This document shows positions 52,326-62,010 of a DNA stretch of 64,000 bases, in pieces. Each line of letters opens with the position of its first letter. The first letter of the stretch is position 1. The notes below the pieces were generated by a model, which saw nothing but the letters and a program-made list of their open reading frames with translations, had not been told where the DNA came from and made no database searches. The stretch is from positions 62,001-126,000 of the forward strand of contig NZ_JABSNU010000008.1 of the NCBI RefSeq assembly GCF_013266735.1, read 5' to 3'. The position numbers and the translations under genes were made by a program. Origin of the DNA: Pedobacter foliorum (GTDB taxonomy: Bacteria > Bacteroidota > Bacteroidia > Sphingobacteriales > Sphingobacteriaceae).

Positions 52326-52742
52326 TTAACACTCTACAATCCATTCAATGCCATATTTATCCCTGAACATTCCGGCATAGGTACCCCATGGACTGTCGCC
52401 GATGGCCCCTTCCACTTCTCCGCCTGCTGATAATCCGTTAAATATTTTATCTGCTTCTTCACGGCTTTCGGCATTCACGTGTATTTTAGATCGGTTTTCA
52501 TTTTCGCTTACGCGCCCCAAAAATCCGGGAACATCGTTGGCTATTAACACGTTGTTTTTGCCAAGCGGCAAGCCGATGTACATTATTTTATTTGCCTCAT
52601 CTTCGGGTACCTCAAACTCGGGGCCTGATAAGTCTTTAAAACGGATGATTTTTGTAAACTCGCCGCCAAAAACTGATTTGTAAAAAGTGAATGCTTCTTC
52701 AGCATTGCCATTGAAGTTGATCCAGGGATTAATTGCTCTCAT
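52326..52742 (-). CDS. VOC-superfamily PhnB-like protein, second copy
   Basis: This is a 138-aa VOC-fold protein starting MRAINPWINFNGNAEEAFTF, with YIGLPLGKNNVLIANDV and a C-terminal WGTYAGMFRDKYGIEWIVEC. The frame stays open upstream to 52838, but that part overlaps the CpxP-like gene's end in another frame and is lysine-rich without homology, so the ATG at 52742 is chosen. Its function is unknown. It is a paralogue of the gene at 50845. Confidence 0.9.
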   Translation of the reverse strand: MRAINPWINFNGNAEEAFTFYKSVFGGEFTKIIRFKDLSGPEFEVPEDEANKIMYIGLPLGKNNVLIANDVPGFLGRVSENENRSKIHVNAESREEADKIFNGLSAGGEVEGAIGDSPWGTYAGMFRDKYGIEWIVEC

Positions 52743-52755
52743 AATTTCCTTTATT

Positions 52756-53130
52756 TTATTCAGTTTTTTTCTTGGCGTCTTTTTTATCTGCTTTCTTTTC
52801 AGCTTTAAATTCTTTGTAAGCTTTGCGCTGAGTATCATTTAAGACAGCATTTATTTTAGTGTCTCTTTCATCTTTAACGGCTTTTATAGCAGCTTTGTCT
52901 TTCTTTTCTCCTTTAGGATTGCTGTCCTTTATTTTTTTAAAACTCTCCATATTAATTGCCTGTACTTTTGTTTTTTGATCGGCAGTTAGCGATAGCTTTT
53001 TAGTTAACTCCTCAGTTGCAAACTGGGCTTTTTCTTCAGGTGTCTTTTTTACCTTTTTATCACCTTGTTGTGCAAATGCCATAGTACCCATACTGATGAA
53101 TAGTATCGCTGTAAAGATTAATTTTTTCAT
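52756..53130 (-). CDS. Secreted CpxP/Spy-like or DUF4890-like small protein
   Basis: This is a 124-aa secreted protein. The signal peptide cleaves near MAFAQQ (about residue 20). The mature part is very Lys/Glu-rich and helical: ATEELTKKLSLTADQKTKVQ and TKINAVLNDTQRKAYKEFK match the LTxxQ motifs of Spy/CpxP periplasmic chaperone-like proteins. It may be an envelope-stress protein. The start at MKKLIF (53130) is preferred over a Met two codons upstream. Confidence 0.82.
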   Translation of the reverse strand: MKKLIFTAILFISMGTMAFAQQGDKKVKKTPEEKAQFATEELTKKLSLTADQKTKVQAINMESFKKIKDSNPKGEKKDKAAIKAVKDERDTKINAVLNDTQRKAYKEFKAEKKADKKDAKKKTE

Positions 53131-53261
53131 ATACAATTTTTATTATTCTAGAGTTATAGAGACATAAATATAAGAATGGTTTAATTGAAAATAGTATTAA
53201 TTATTAATCCGTAATACTTTGGTGTGTTTATTGCTATGCAGATGTTTTAATAATTTTATAC

Positions 53262-55844
53262 ATGCTTAAAAAGATATCAATTGTTGTTATAGGTTTATTC
53301 GTTGTTCTGTTTGCTGCTGCGGCCGCTATTCCTTTATTCTTTAAAAAGGAGATTGATGCAAAGATTAAATCGTCAATTAACGAGAGCGTAAACGCTAAAG
53401 TAGATTTTAAGGATCTGGACTTAACCTTGATCAGTTCGTTCCCTAACATGGGAATAAAGATCAACAACCTAACTGTTTTAGGTATTGATAGTTTTGCTAA
53501 GGACACATTGGCAAACATTAAACAACTTCAATTGAATGTGAATTTAATGAGTGTGATTAAGGGAGAAACCTATGAAATAAAGTCAATTAACCTTGAAGAA
53601 CCAAGAATTTTGGCAAAGGTCCTGAAAAGTGGGCAGGCTAACTGGGATATTGCAAAGAAAGATAGCATTGTTGCCGGAACTGATACTGCTAAAACGGCTT
53701 TTAAAGTAGCCTTGCAGAAATATGCAATTGAAAAAGGTAAGATTATTTATGATGATGCTTCTTTAGGTTTCTTCATGGAAATGGATAATTTAAACCATAC
53801 TGGTACAGGGGATTTTACACAAGATTTGTTTACCCTTAAAACCCAGTCTGATATAGAAAAGTTAACAGTTAAATATGGAGGTATCCCGTATTTGAATAAA
53901 GTAAAGCTTGATGCTGATCTTCCTCTTGATATTGACATGAAGAATATGAAGTTCACTTTTGCTGAGAATAAAATTAAACTGAATGAATTGTTGTTGTCAG
54001 CAGTAGGGTATCTGGCAATGCCAAACGACAAGGATATTGTTATGGACTTTAAGTTTGATGCAAAGCAATCGGAGCTTAAAAACTTCCTTTCTTTGATCCC
54101 TGCAATCTATGCAAGCAACTTTAAGGACATGGATGCAACTGGTAAATTTGCAATGGACGGAAATGCAAAGGGTACTTATAATGAGAAGTCGTTACCTGCA
54201 TTTAATGTTAATCTTTCTATAGAAAATGGTAAGATAAAATATCCTTCATTGCCATCTGCAATTAACAACATACAAGTTAAATCTCAGATCAGTAATCCTG
54301 ATGGAGTAATGGATCATACCGTTGTAAATGTACCTGCATTTCACATGGAGTTTGGTCAGGCGCCTATTGATGGAAGGTTGTTGTTGAAAAATCCGACTAC
54401 TGATCCTTTTGTGGATTTAGCACTTAAAGGAAAGCTTGATTTAAAACAACTAACTGCTATTTTCCCGATGAAGGATATGACATTAAGCGGGATTTTGGAT
54501 GCAGATGTACAGGCTGCAGGTCGTAAGTCATCAATTGATAAAGGACAGTATGAGGCTTTTAAAGCTTCAGGACAAATGGTAGCAAGCAATTTCAATTATG
54601 CGGGTAAAAATGTGCCAATGCCAGTTAGTGTGCCTTCTGCAAAAATGACCTTTAGCCCTAAGAATATTAACCTAAGTAATCTGACGGCTAAAGTTGGCAA
54701 GAGTGATTTTACAGCCAATGGTACCGTTAATAATTACTTAAGCTATTTCTTTAAAAAGAATCAGGCATTACAGGGAACATTTAATGTTTCATCAAATTTA
54801 ATTGATGTAAACGAGTTGATGGGGCCAAAAAGTGCTGCTGAAACAGAGAAAAAGAGCGATTCGAAATTGTCTGTATTTGAAGTGCCTGGTAATATCGATT
54901 TTGACATGACTGCAAAAGCAGGTCGTGTTTTGTATGATAATTACGACATTACTAATGCAAAGGGTGCTTTGGAAGTTAAAAATAAGACCATATACTTTAA
55001 AGATATGGGCATGAACATGCTTGATGGTACAGTAAAAATGAACGGTTCATACGCAACAATAGACCCAAAAAAACCAAAGGTTGATGTGGATTTTGGGATA
55101 GAGAAAATGGACATCCAAAAGGCTTTCACAGCCTTTAATACTGTAAAATTATTGGCACCGGTTGCCAAATTTGCTAAGGGAGTATTCTCTACTAATTTAA
55201 AATTCAATTCGGATCTTGATCAGAATATGATGCCTGTTTATTCTTCTATAAATGCTGAAGGATTAACTAATATTATTCAAGCAGTGCTTGATGGATTTGA
55301 GCCATTAAATAAACTGGCTTCTGCTTTAAGTTCTGATAAATTTAAAAAACTGGAGTTAAACAATGTATTAACCAAGTTTAAAATTAAAGATGGCCGTTTA
55401 AATGTTGCGCCTTTTGATATTAAAAAGGAAGGTGTTTTAATGAATGTTCAGGGTTCAAATGGTTTGGATCAGAGTATGGATTATCAATTGGGCTTAAATG
55501 TGCCTAGAGCTATGTTGGGTGCAAAGGCAAATGAAACTGCAAATGCTTTCATTGCAAAATTGAATAGTAAAGCAGGAACTAATGTGGCTATGAGTGAAAC
55601 GATTAAGGTGAATGCGGTGTTGGGTGGAACGATTTTAAAACCTACCATTAGCCTTAAATATGGTGCAGGAGATACAAAAGCAGGCGCAAAAGATGCCGTT
55701 AATCAGGTTGTTGCGGAGAAGAAAGAAGAAATTAAAGCGGTTGCACAAGCTAAGGTTGATACGATAAAGGCACAAGCAACTGAAAAAGCTAAAAACGCTA
55801 TTGCTGATAAGATTAATGGTCTTTTCAAGAAGAAAAGCCAATAA
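53262..55844 (+). CDS. AsmA-family envelope protein
   Basis: This is an 860-aa protein with one N-terminal membrane helix (about residues 6-24) and a long periplasmic domain. The N-terminal AsmA domain (DAKIKSSINESVNAKVDFKD, GIKINNLTVLG) and C-terminal AsmA_2 part (NLKFNSDLDQNM) belong to the VPS13/AsmA-like bridge family, thought to move or order phospholipids between membranes. The end is Ala/Lys-rich and coiled-coil-like. The gene stands alone. Confidence 0.9.
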   Translation: MLKKISIVVIGLFVVLFAAAAAIPLFFKKEIDAKIKSSINESVNAKVDFKDLDLTLISSFPNMGIKINNLTVLGIDSFAKDTLANIKQLQLNVNLMSVIKGETYEIKSINLEEPRILAKVLKSGQANWDIAKKDSIVAGTDTAKTAFKVALQKYAIEKGKIIYDDASLGFFMEMDNLNHTGTGDFTQDLFTLKTQSDIEKLTVKYGGIPYLNKVKLDADLPLDIDMKNMKFTFAENKIKLNELLLSAVGYLAMPNDKDIVMDFKFDAKQSELKNFLSLIPAIYASNFKDMDATGKFAMDGNAKGTYNEKSLPAFNVNLSIENGKIKYPSLPSAINNIQVKSQISNPDGVMDHTVVNVPAFHMEFGQAPIDGRLLLKNPTTDPFVDLALKGKLDLKQLTAIFPMKDMTLSGILDADVQAAGRKSSIDKGQYEAFKASGQMVASNFNYAGKNVPMPVSVPSAKMTFSPKNINLSNLTAKVGKSDFTANGTVNNYLSYFFKKNQALQGTFNVSSNLIDVNELMGPKSAAETEKKSDSKLSVFEVPGNIDFDMTAKAGRVLYDNYDITNAKGALEVKNKTIYFKDMGMNMLDGTVKMNGSYATIDPKKPKVDVDFGIEKMDIQKAFTAFNTVKLLAPVAKFAKGVFSTNLKFNSDLDQNMMPVYSSINAEGLTNIIQAVLDGFEPLNKLASALSSDKFKKLELNNVLTKFKIKDGRLNVAPFDIKKEGVLMNVQGSNGLDQSMDYQLGLNVPRAMLGAKANETANAFIAKLNSKAGTNVAMSETIKVNAVLGGTILKPTISLKYGAGDTKAGAKDAVNQVVAEKKEEIKAVAQAKVDTIKAQATEKAKNAIADKINGLFKKKSQ

Positions 55845-55852
55845 GATATGAT

Positions 55853-56127
55853 ATGTTCGTTGTCATTCTGAGAGCCTAGCATTAGAAAAAATACAAAAAA
55901 GTAGTAATGACAATTTTGTATACTCGGTCGTCATCCTGAATTTATTTCAGGACCTCGCAAGAGAAAGAAAACCTTACTAGTGTGAGATACCGCCCTTCGG
56001 CGGCATGACGAACGCATTAGCAGAGTGTTTAAAAAACAATCTGTCATTCTGAATTTATTTCAGAATCCCTCAAGAGAAAGAAAGCCTTACTTGTGCGAGA
56101 TTTTGAAATAAATTCAGAATGACGATT
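55853..56127. repeat. Interspersed repeat cluster (TCATCCTGAAT family)
   Basis: This fills the 302-bp gap between the AsmA gene and the epimerase gene. It holds the 80-bp block 55868-55947 (one mismatch to 8696-8775), an intact core CCTGAATTTATTTCAGG at 55936-55952, the hairpin-like ATACCGCCCTTCGGCGGCAT, and a second inverted pair TCATTCTGAATTTATTTCAG (56043) / TGAAATAAATTCAGAATGA (56104). No ORF is present. No element is inserted in this copy. Confidence 0.85.
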
Positions 56128-56146
56128 TTAATCCAATTAGTTGTTT

Positions 56147-57244
56147 TTACACTACCCATTTTTCGCAGGTTTTCAGGAATTTAGGATCAGCATCTGCTCC
56201 GATTCCTGGAGTGTCTGGGACATCTACATGAAATCCATTGTAAGTGATACCCCCAATTACGGGATCAATGAGGTGACCAAGCAAGCAGGAATCCAGATCA
56301 AAGAATACTACATTCGGGCTTGCCAAGGCAAAATGCATATTTGCACTAATTCCTATTCTACTTTCCAACATCCCACCAATCATACATTTTGTGCCGGTTT
56401 GCAATGCTATTTCGTGAATTTTTTGCGCCTCGAGTATTCCTCCTGATTTGGAGAACTTTATGTTCAAATAATCTGTTGAACCGCTGTTTATAAGTTTGCG
56501 GGCATCGTGATGGTTGTAGCAACTTTCATCAGCCATTATCTTAATGGGAGAGTTTGCTTTTAGCTCTGATAATTTATCGTCAAACCAGGTGCGCATAGGT
56601 TGTTCGCAAAATTGGATGTCTAAATCCCCCATTGCATCAAGTGCAAATAAAGCATCATCAAAACTCCATCCTTGGTTTGCATCTAGTCTGAGTATTGTCT
56701 CGGTACCCACGGCTTGCCTGATTAACCTTACCCGGTCTATGTCGCTGTGCACATCTTTGCCAAGTTTTATCTTGATGATATTACAGCCTCTGGCTTTAAA
56801 GCCTATTGCAGCTGCAGCCATGTTTTCTGGTGAATCGATACCTATCGTCATGTCTGTTTCTACAGTCCGTTTCTCGCCACCCAGGAATTTATAGAGTGGT
56901 TGTTTGTCATGTTTGGCGGCAATGTCAAATAAAGCCATGTCAAATGCACTTTTGATGGTGCTGTTGTGAGCAGCATATCCCAAAAGTTCATTCATTCTAT
57001 CGGGGATTTCCAGCGGGTTTTTACCTCTAAGTATCGTCGCAAATTCCTTTGCCATTGCAAGGCAGGTATCCTGACTTTCGCCAACAATCATTGGAAAGGC
57101 AGAGCATTCTCCAATTCCGCAGATATTGTTGCTTGTATATATTTTAATAAGTACATTCTGAGCGAAATACATAGTGCCTGTAGCAATTGTAAATGGCTCT
57201 GTTGGTATGCTGAAACGATAAATTTCGGTGTGAGTAATCTTCAT
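56147..57244 (-). CDS. Enolase-superfamily dipeptide epimerase-like enzyme
   Basis: This is a 365-aa enolase-superfamily enzyme (muconate-lactonising subgroup). Lys acid/base in IIKIKLG (KxK), metal ligands in LRLDANQGW (Asp), QFCEQPM (Glu) and IMADESC (Asp), and the second Lys in NIKFSKSGG are all present. The closest fit is a dipeptide epimerase such as L-Ala-D/L-Glu epimerase used in murein peptide recycling, but the true dipeptide cannot be told. It is divergent from the DUF255 gene, with overlapping promoters (TACTTTTA on the minus strand, TACCTTTA on the plus). Confidence 0.88.
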   Translation of the reverse strand: MKITHTEIYRFSIPTEPFTIATGTMYFAQNVLIKIYTSNNICGIGECSAFPMIVGESQDTCLAMAKEFATILRGKNPLEIPDRMNELLGYAAHNSTIKSAFDMALFDIAAKHDKQPLYKFLGGEKRTVETDMTIGIDSPENMAAAAIGFKARGCNIIKIKLGKDVHSDIDRVRLIRQAVGTETILRLDANQGWSFDDALFALDAMGDLDIQFCEQPMRTWFDDKLSELKANSPIKIMADESCYNHHDARKLINSGSTDYLNIKFSKSGGILEAQKIHEIALQTGTKCMIGGMLESRIGISANMHFALASPNVVFFDLDSCLLGHLIDPVIGGITYNGFHVDVPDTPGIGADADPKFLKTCEKWVV

Positions 57245-57295
57245 GTTGTCAGAGGTATACTATAAAAGTACAACTTATCTTTTTACCTTTATAGT

Positions 57296-59320
57296 ATGAA
57301 CTTGGAACCCAATAATTTAATTAAAGCCTCATCACCTTACTTATTGCAGCATGCCTACAACCCCGTAAATTGGTACGAGTGGGGAGAGGAAGCTTTGCAA
57401 AAGGCTAAAAATGAAAATAAATTAATATTGGTTAGTATAGGCTATTCAGCATGCCACTGGTGTCATGTTATGGAGCGCGAGAGTTTTGAAAAACACGAAG
57501 TTGCCGAGGTAATGAATCAGCATTTTGTGTGCATAAAAGTGGATAGGGAAGAGCGCCCTGATATTGATCAGATTTACATGATGGCCATACAATTAATGAC
57601 AGGTAGTGGTGGTTGGCCGTTAAACTGTATTTGTTTGCCAGATCAAAGACCAATTTATGGTGGCACCTATTTTAAAAAGGACGATTGGATTAGTGTTTTA
57701 TTGAGCGTTGCTAATTTGTGGGCTCATGAACCGGAGAAGGCGCATCAATATGCTGATCGACTTACCGATGGAATCCGTAATTCAGAGAAGGTTATTCCTA
57801 ATGTTAGGGTTGATGGATATACCAAAGCTCATTTAGCTGAAATTATAGAGCCCTGGAAAAGGCATTTTGATATGGCCGACGGTGGTTATAACCGTGCTCC
57901 AAAGTTTCCATTGCCAAATAACTGGCAGTTTATGCTAAGGTATAGTCGACTGATGCAAGACGACGCTACTCATGTATCTACCATGCTGACACTTGAAAAA
58001 ATGGCACTTGGCGGTATTTATGATCATATTGGAGGAGGCTTTGCCAGATACTCAGTTGATGGAAGATGGCATGTTCCTCATTTTGAAAAAATGCTTTATG
58101 ATAACGGTCAGCTGATAAGTCTATATGCCGAAGCCTATCAATACTCTAAGCACTTATTATTTAGAGATGTGGTAGTGGAGACGATCGAGTGGCTGGAAAG
58201 AGAAATGACCTCGCCGGAAGGCTTGTTTTACTCTGCTCTGGATGCCGATAGTGAGGGTGTAGAAGGTAAGTTTTATATATGGGATAAAGAAGAATTTGAT
58301 GCTGTGGTAGGAGAGGGTGCACACTTACTGGCAAATTATTATAACGTTACAGAATCTGGAAACTGGGAGGACGAAGAAACCAACATCCTGTTGAGGAAAT
58401 TTACGGAAGAAGAATATGCTGATGTAAAAGGAATAACTGTAATGGAGCTTCAGCAAAAAATAAAGGACGCAAAAGCGAAGTTATTGGAAGTTCGTAGCAA
58501 AAGAGTGCGACCAGGATTAGATGATAAATGCCTTACCTCCTGGAATGCAATGGCTATAAAAGGCTTAGCTGAAAGCTCAGGTATATTAGCTGTTCCACAT
58601 TATTATGAATTGGCAAAAAGAGCAGCCGATTTTATTCTAACTAATTTACGTACTCTGGATGGAGGCTTGTACCGTAATTTTAAGAACGGAAAGGTAACTA
58701 TTCCGGGCTTTTTAGATGATTATGCTTTGTTTATTGACGCCTTAATTGCACTTTATCAATGCGATTCTGATGAGCGCTGGCTTAATAAGGCTAAACAATT
58801 AGCTGATTATGTGCTTGCAAATTTTGAAGATCCGGATAGTCCGATGTTGTTTTATACCTCTGCAAGTGGCGAAGTTTTAATTGCCCGTAAGCACGAAATA
58901 ATGGATAATGTTGTTCCATCCTCAAATTCAGTTATGGCACAAAATTTACATCTTTTAGGGCTGTTGTTTGATGAAGAACGATATATAGAGAAGGCTTCCG
59001 CAATGCTTACGTCTGTGCATCCGCAAATAAAAACATATGGTTCGGCATATTCAAACTGGGCAATTCAATTGCTTAATGAAGTGCATGGAATTAATGAGAT
59101 TGCGATAACAGGCAGTAATGCAGCTGAGGTAAAAAAGGAGTTGAATACACATTACATCCCTAATAAAATTACATTGGCAGGAACAAATTCAACCTTACCT
59201 TTGTTAAAAGATAAGCAAAGCATTGAAACAAAAATCTATATTTGCCGAAATAAAGCATGCCAGTTGCCGGTAACTACCGTTGATGAAGCATTACAATTGA
59301 TAACTAAAATAACATCATAA
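57296..59320 (+). CDS. DUF255 thioredoxin-domain protein (YyaL/SSP411-like)
   Basis: This is a 674-aa protein. An N-terminal thioredoxin-like domain carries [11 protein letters not shown] (CxxC) near residues 48-58, followed by an (alpha/alpha)6-barrel domain of the type seen in N-acylglucosamine epimerase-like folds ([40 protein letters not shown]). The human homologue is SPATA20. The role is not known. The stop overlaps the next start by 1 nt (TAATG). A TACCTTTA -7-like box ends 4 nt before the ATG. Confidence 0.92.
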   Translation: MNLEPNNLIKASSPYLLQHAYNPVNWYEWGEEALQKAKNENKLILVSIGYSACHWCHVMERESFEKHEVAEVMNQHFVCIKVDREERPDIDQIYMMAIQLMTGSGGWPLNCICLPDQRPIYGGTYFKKDDWISVLLSVANLWAHEPEKAHQYADRLTDGIRNSEKVIPNVRVDGYTKAHLAEIIEPWKRHFDMADGGYNRAPKFPLPNNWQFMLRYSRLMQDDATHVSTMLTLEKMALGGIYDHIGGGFARYSVDGRWHVPHFEKMLYDNGQLISLYAEAYQYSKHLLFRDVVVETIEWLEREMTSPEGLFYSALDADSEGVEGKFYIWDKEEFDAVVGEGAHLLANYYNVTESGNWEDEETNILLRKFTEEEYADVKGITVMELQQKIKDAKAKLLEVRSKRVRPGLDDKCLTSWNAMAIKGLAESSGILAVPHYYELAKRAADFILTNLRTLDGGLYRNFKNGKVTIPGFLDDYALFIDALIALYQCDSDERWLNKAKQLADYVLANFEDPDSPMLFYTSASGEVLIARKHEIMDNVVPSSNSVMAQNLHLLGLLFDEERYIEKASAMLTSVHPQIKTYGSAYSNWAIQLLNEVHGINEIAITGSNAAEVKKELNTHYIPNKITLAGTNSTLPLLKDKQSIETKIYICRNKACQLPVTTVDEALQLITKITS

Positions 59321-59820
59321 TGAGTATTAAACCCAATACAGTAGTATCATTAACGTACGAATTGCATACGACTAATGAAGAAGGACAACAAGTTTTTGTA
59401 GAGAAAGCAGATGAGCAAAATGCATTAGTATTTCTTTATGGTACAGGAATGATGTTGCCAAAATTTGAAGAGCATTTAGATGGTCTAAATGTTGGAGATG
59501 AATATAGCTTTGAGCTTAGTGCTGCTGATGGTTACGGTGAATTAGATCCGGGTGCTTTTGCTGACTTGCCAAAAGATATGTTTAAAGATGTTGACTTACC
59601 TGCTGTAGGTGATGTTATTCCATTACAAGATAATCAAGGTAACCACTTCAGAGCTGGTGTTACTGGTGTTCATGAAGATATTATCACCGTTAATTTGAAC
59701 CACCCAATGGCTGGTAAAAACTTAATCTTTGCTGGTAAAATTTTAACTGTACGTGAGGCAACCGAAGAAGAATTGAGTCATGGTCATGCACATGGTGCTG
59801 ATGGTCATTCAGGTCATTAA
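59320..59820 (+). CDS. SlyD-like FKBP peptidyl-prolyl isomerase with His-rich tail
   Basis: This is a 166-aa protein. The FKBP core (VVSLTYELHTTNEEGQ, GTGMMLPKFEEHLDGLNVGD) has a flap domain inserted after residue 75 (ELSAADGYGELDPGAFADLP), as in SlyD. The C-terminus LSHGHAHGADGHSGH is rich in His, as in E. coli SlyD, which binds nickel and zinc. It helps protein folding and may buffer metal. It is coupled to the DUF255 gene and convergent with the Fur-like gene. Confidence 0.92.
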   Translation: MSIKPNTVVSLTYELHTTNEEGQQVFVEKADEQNALVFLYGTGMMLPKFEEHLDGLNVGDEYSFELSAADGYGELDPGAFADLPKDMFKDVDLPAVGDVIPLQDNQGNHFRAGVTGVHEDIITVNLNHPMAGKNLIFAGKILTVREATEEELSHGHAHGADGHSGH

Positions 59821-59836
59821 TAGCTAATAGCTTAAA

Positions 59837-59908
59837 AGCCCCTTACCTTATTTTTCTCCCTGGATTCAGAAATCGGATCCGGATGTCGAAAAATAAGGTA
59901 AGGGGTTT
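59837..59908. terminator. Long bidirectional terminator between slyD-like and fur-like genes
   Basis: The arms CCCCTTACCTTATTTTTC (59839-59856) and GAAAAATAAGGTAAGGGG (59888-59905) form an 18-bp perfect stem flanked by A and T runs. It lies between two convergent genes and can end both transcripts. Confidence 0.92.
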
Positions 59909-59909
59909 T

Positions 59910-60335
59910 TTAATGTATAGCGCTGCTGTTGCACTTTTCGCAAATACCGTAGGCCGTTGAGGTCACAGTAGTTGCAGTAAAGCCATTAGGCATTTTAATC
60001 CTTGGCACATTAACCTCTAAACAATAAATTTTAAAGCAGGTTGTACAGTTAAAGTGGACGTGTTCATCATGGTGGTGATGTTCCGTACAGGAAGCCGAGC
60101 AGATTGCATAATTAGCAGTCCCGTTCATATCCATTATCCTGTGAAGAATCCCCTTGTCTTCGTAAGTATTCAGTATCCTGTATAAGGTAACGCGATCTAT
60201 CTCTTTACCCAGTTTTTTTTCAAGCTCAGGTTGCGAAATAGCAGCAGTATCCAAAGCAATTTCCTCTAGTACACGCACCCTTTGTTTGGTGTGTTTTAAA
60301 TCATGTGTTCTTAATATGTTGGCCGGATCTATCAT
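59910..60335 (-). CDS. Fur-family regulator, probable Zur
   Basis: This is a 141-aa metal-sensing repressor. The N-terminal winged helix (LKHTKQRVRVLEEIA, IDRVTLYRILNTYEDKGIL) is followed by the metal-binding domain with a His-rich loop (CTEHHHHDEHVHFNCTTCF) and a structural zinc site, CTTC and CEKC. The neighbours (CobW GTPase, MerC-like, ABC permease with His loop) favour Zur over Fur or PerR. It is the last gene of the minus-strand group and lies 11 bp after the DUF3299-like gene. The likely operators are the dyads at 62802, 63298 and 63338. Confidence 0.88.
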   Translation of the reverse strand: MIDPANILRTHDLKHTKQRVRVLEEIALDTAAISQPELEKKLGKEIDRVTLYRILNTYEDKGILHRIMDMNGTANYAICSASCTEHHHHDEHVHFNCTTCFKIYCLEVNVPRIKMPNGFTATTVTSTAYGICEKCNSSAIH

Positions 60336-60346
60336 CTTTTGTCGAT

Positions 60347-60787
60347 TTATATAGGTTTGGCAGCAGTTAATACAATTGGAGGATTATCCATTGCATTACC
60401 GGTATTCAATTTTAAAGTTCCTTTAACCGTTATGGTTTGGTACGTGAATTTTATTGGTTCTGTCAGCTCTACCAATACCATAATTGGAACTCCATTTTTT
60501 CCACAGAAATAGCACTGATTAATGGGTAAAGTAGATAGCATGAACCTGGTTTGTTTCATCCCGTCTTTAATAGGAACGATGTATCCTTCCAACTCAAATG
60601 GCTTATTCGCAAATTTCTTGATGTTGTTATTATAAATCGCAAACATCTCTGTGTCCTTAACGATTTTAAAATCCACACTACCAATAACATCCCAATTGTC
60701 GGACATCACCTGATCATCAGGATTGTGTTGTGCCTTAACCGCGAGACCAGTAAAAAGCAATAAGGCAAGAACAATGTTTTTTATCAT
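60347..60787 (-). CDS. DUF3299-like secreted protein of the metal cluster
   Basis: This is a 146-aa secreted protein with a signal peptide ending near VKAQH (about residue 20). The remainder fits the DUF3299 pattern: FELEGYIVPIKDGMKQTRFM, then LPINQCYFCGKNGVPIMVLV with a Cys-x-x-Cys pair, then a strand-rich end. In other bacteria such proteins are encoded with FtsX-type ABC genes in zinc-regulated clusters (for example the Vibrio zrg genes). It probably binds metal or assists the transporter in the periplasm. Confidence 0.78.
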   Translation of the reverse strand: MIKNIVLALLLFTGLAVKAQHNPDDQVMSDNWDVIGSVDFKIVKDTEMFAIYNNNIKKFANKPFELEGYIVPIKDGMKQTRFMLSTLPINQCYFCGKNGVPIMVLVELTEPIKFTYQTITVKGTLKLNTGNAMDNPPIVLTAAKPI

Positions 60788-60798
60788 GATATTGTGTT

Positions 60799-62010
60799 TT
60801 AATTCTTTGATAATATTTTAGAAATGTTCGATCTGTAAGCCTGTACAGCAGGTATGATAGCAGCAAATATACCAATAGCAAGTCCGGCAACAAATAAATA
60901 TGCTTCTTCACCCAGAAAAATGAGTCCGGATAATCGGGCCTGACTGCTTTCTTGATTACTGCCTATAAATTGTAATGCCAAATGACCCAATACTATTCCA
61001 ATTATTGTGCCCGCTAAAGTCAGCATAATGCCTTCTGCAATTACAATTAGAAACAACTTGCCTCTGGATGCACCCAGCGTACGCATAATGGCCAGGTCAT
61101 AACTTCTTTCCTTTAATGAATTGTATAGATTCACAAATACACTTATCGCTGCAATAAACATAATAAGTACAGCAAACCATTGTAAAGTATCTACTCCAAC
61201 ACCTATTAAAGAAAATAACCTTGTGCTTTCCTGAGCTGGTGAAGCAGCCTGCATATTTGTAGATTCATTTACCATCCGTGGAAACATCACCACCGACATT
61301 GGCGAACGGTACTGAATTAGTAAAGAGGTGATTTCTTTGTTTTCAATTTCTGGAGCTTCACTTTTTTCATCATGATTATGCGCTTTCTCTTCTTCATGAT
61401 CGTGCATTTTCCAAACGCTTGATATATTGGTTAATATCAGATTGTCTGTTACATTTCCTTGCGGTGCTAAAATACCTGCGACTTTGTAGGCATGCGTTTT
61501 ATGAACATCAGTGCTGCCCGTAAGGCCATGTGCACCATAAAAAGTATCACCTATTTTAAGTTTTAGGTTTTCAGCAACTGAGGTTCCAATAGTGGTTTCA
61601 AAATCATTTTGCCAGAACTTACCCTCTTTAACTTTAAGCTTATAGATGCCAACAAAATTTCTATCGGTACCCACAATGCGAACCCCGTTGTAATTATCTC
61701 CTAATGCCAAAGGTACCGCCTTTTTAACAAAAGGGCTCCTGGCAAGTTCTTGAGCTTCTTTCAATGGGATATTGCCAGTAGGGAAATCGATGTAATAGAT
61801 GCTGCTCAATATAAGCTGTAGGGGACTGCCTTTGGCTCCAACTACCAAATCTATGTCCTTCGAATTGTTTTCCAGCTTATCGCTAATTTGTGTTGAGGCA
61901 AGTAGTAATATGGTTAATATACCCGTTCCAAAGGCAATCAGCATAATGTTTAGTGCTGATGACAATGGTTTAGACCATATGCTTTTCCAGCTTATTTTTA
62001 AAGGACTCAT
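60799..62010 (-). CDS. FtsX-type ABC permease with His-rich loop
   Basis: This is a 403-aa membrane protein with one N-terminal and three C-terminal helices and a large periplasmic MacB-like domain (about residues 45-270). The C-terminal FtsX domain has the NLYNSLKERSYDLAIMRTLG motif. The periplasmic part includes a His/Glu/Asp-rich stretch, HDHEEEKAHNHDEKSEAPEI (about residues 203-222), absent from ordinary LolC/E-type permeases and suited to binding zinc. It overlaps the ATPase stop by 4 nt. Confidence 0.88.
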   Translation of the reverse strand: MSPLKISWKSIWSKPLSSALNIMLIAFGTGILTILLLASTQISDKLENNSKDIDLVVGAKGSPLQLILSSIYYIDFPTGNIPLKEAQELARSPFVKKAVPLALGDNYNGVRIVGTDRNFVGIYKLKVKEGKFWQNDFETTIGTSVAENLKLKIGDTFYGAHGLTGSTDVHKTHAYKVAGILAPQGNVTDNLILTNISSVWKMHDHEEEKAHNHDEKSEAPEIENKEITSLLIQYRSPMSVVMFPRMVNESTNMQAASPAQESTRLFSLIGVGVDTLQWFAVLIMFIAAISVFVNLYNSLKERSYDLAIMRTLGASRGKLFLIVIAEGIMLTLAGTIIGIVLGHLALQFIGSNQESSQARLSGLIFLGEEAYLFVAGLAIGIFAAIIPAVQAYRSNISKILSKN

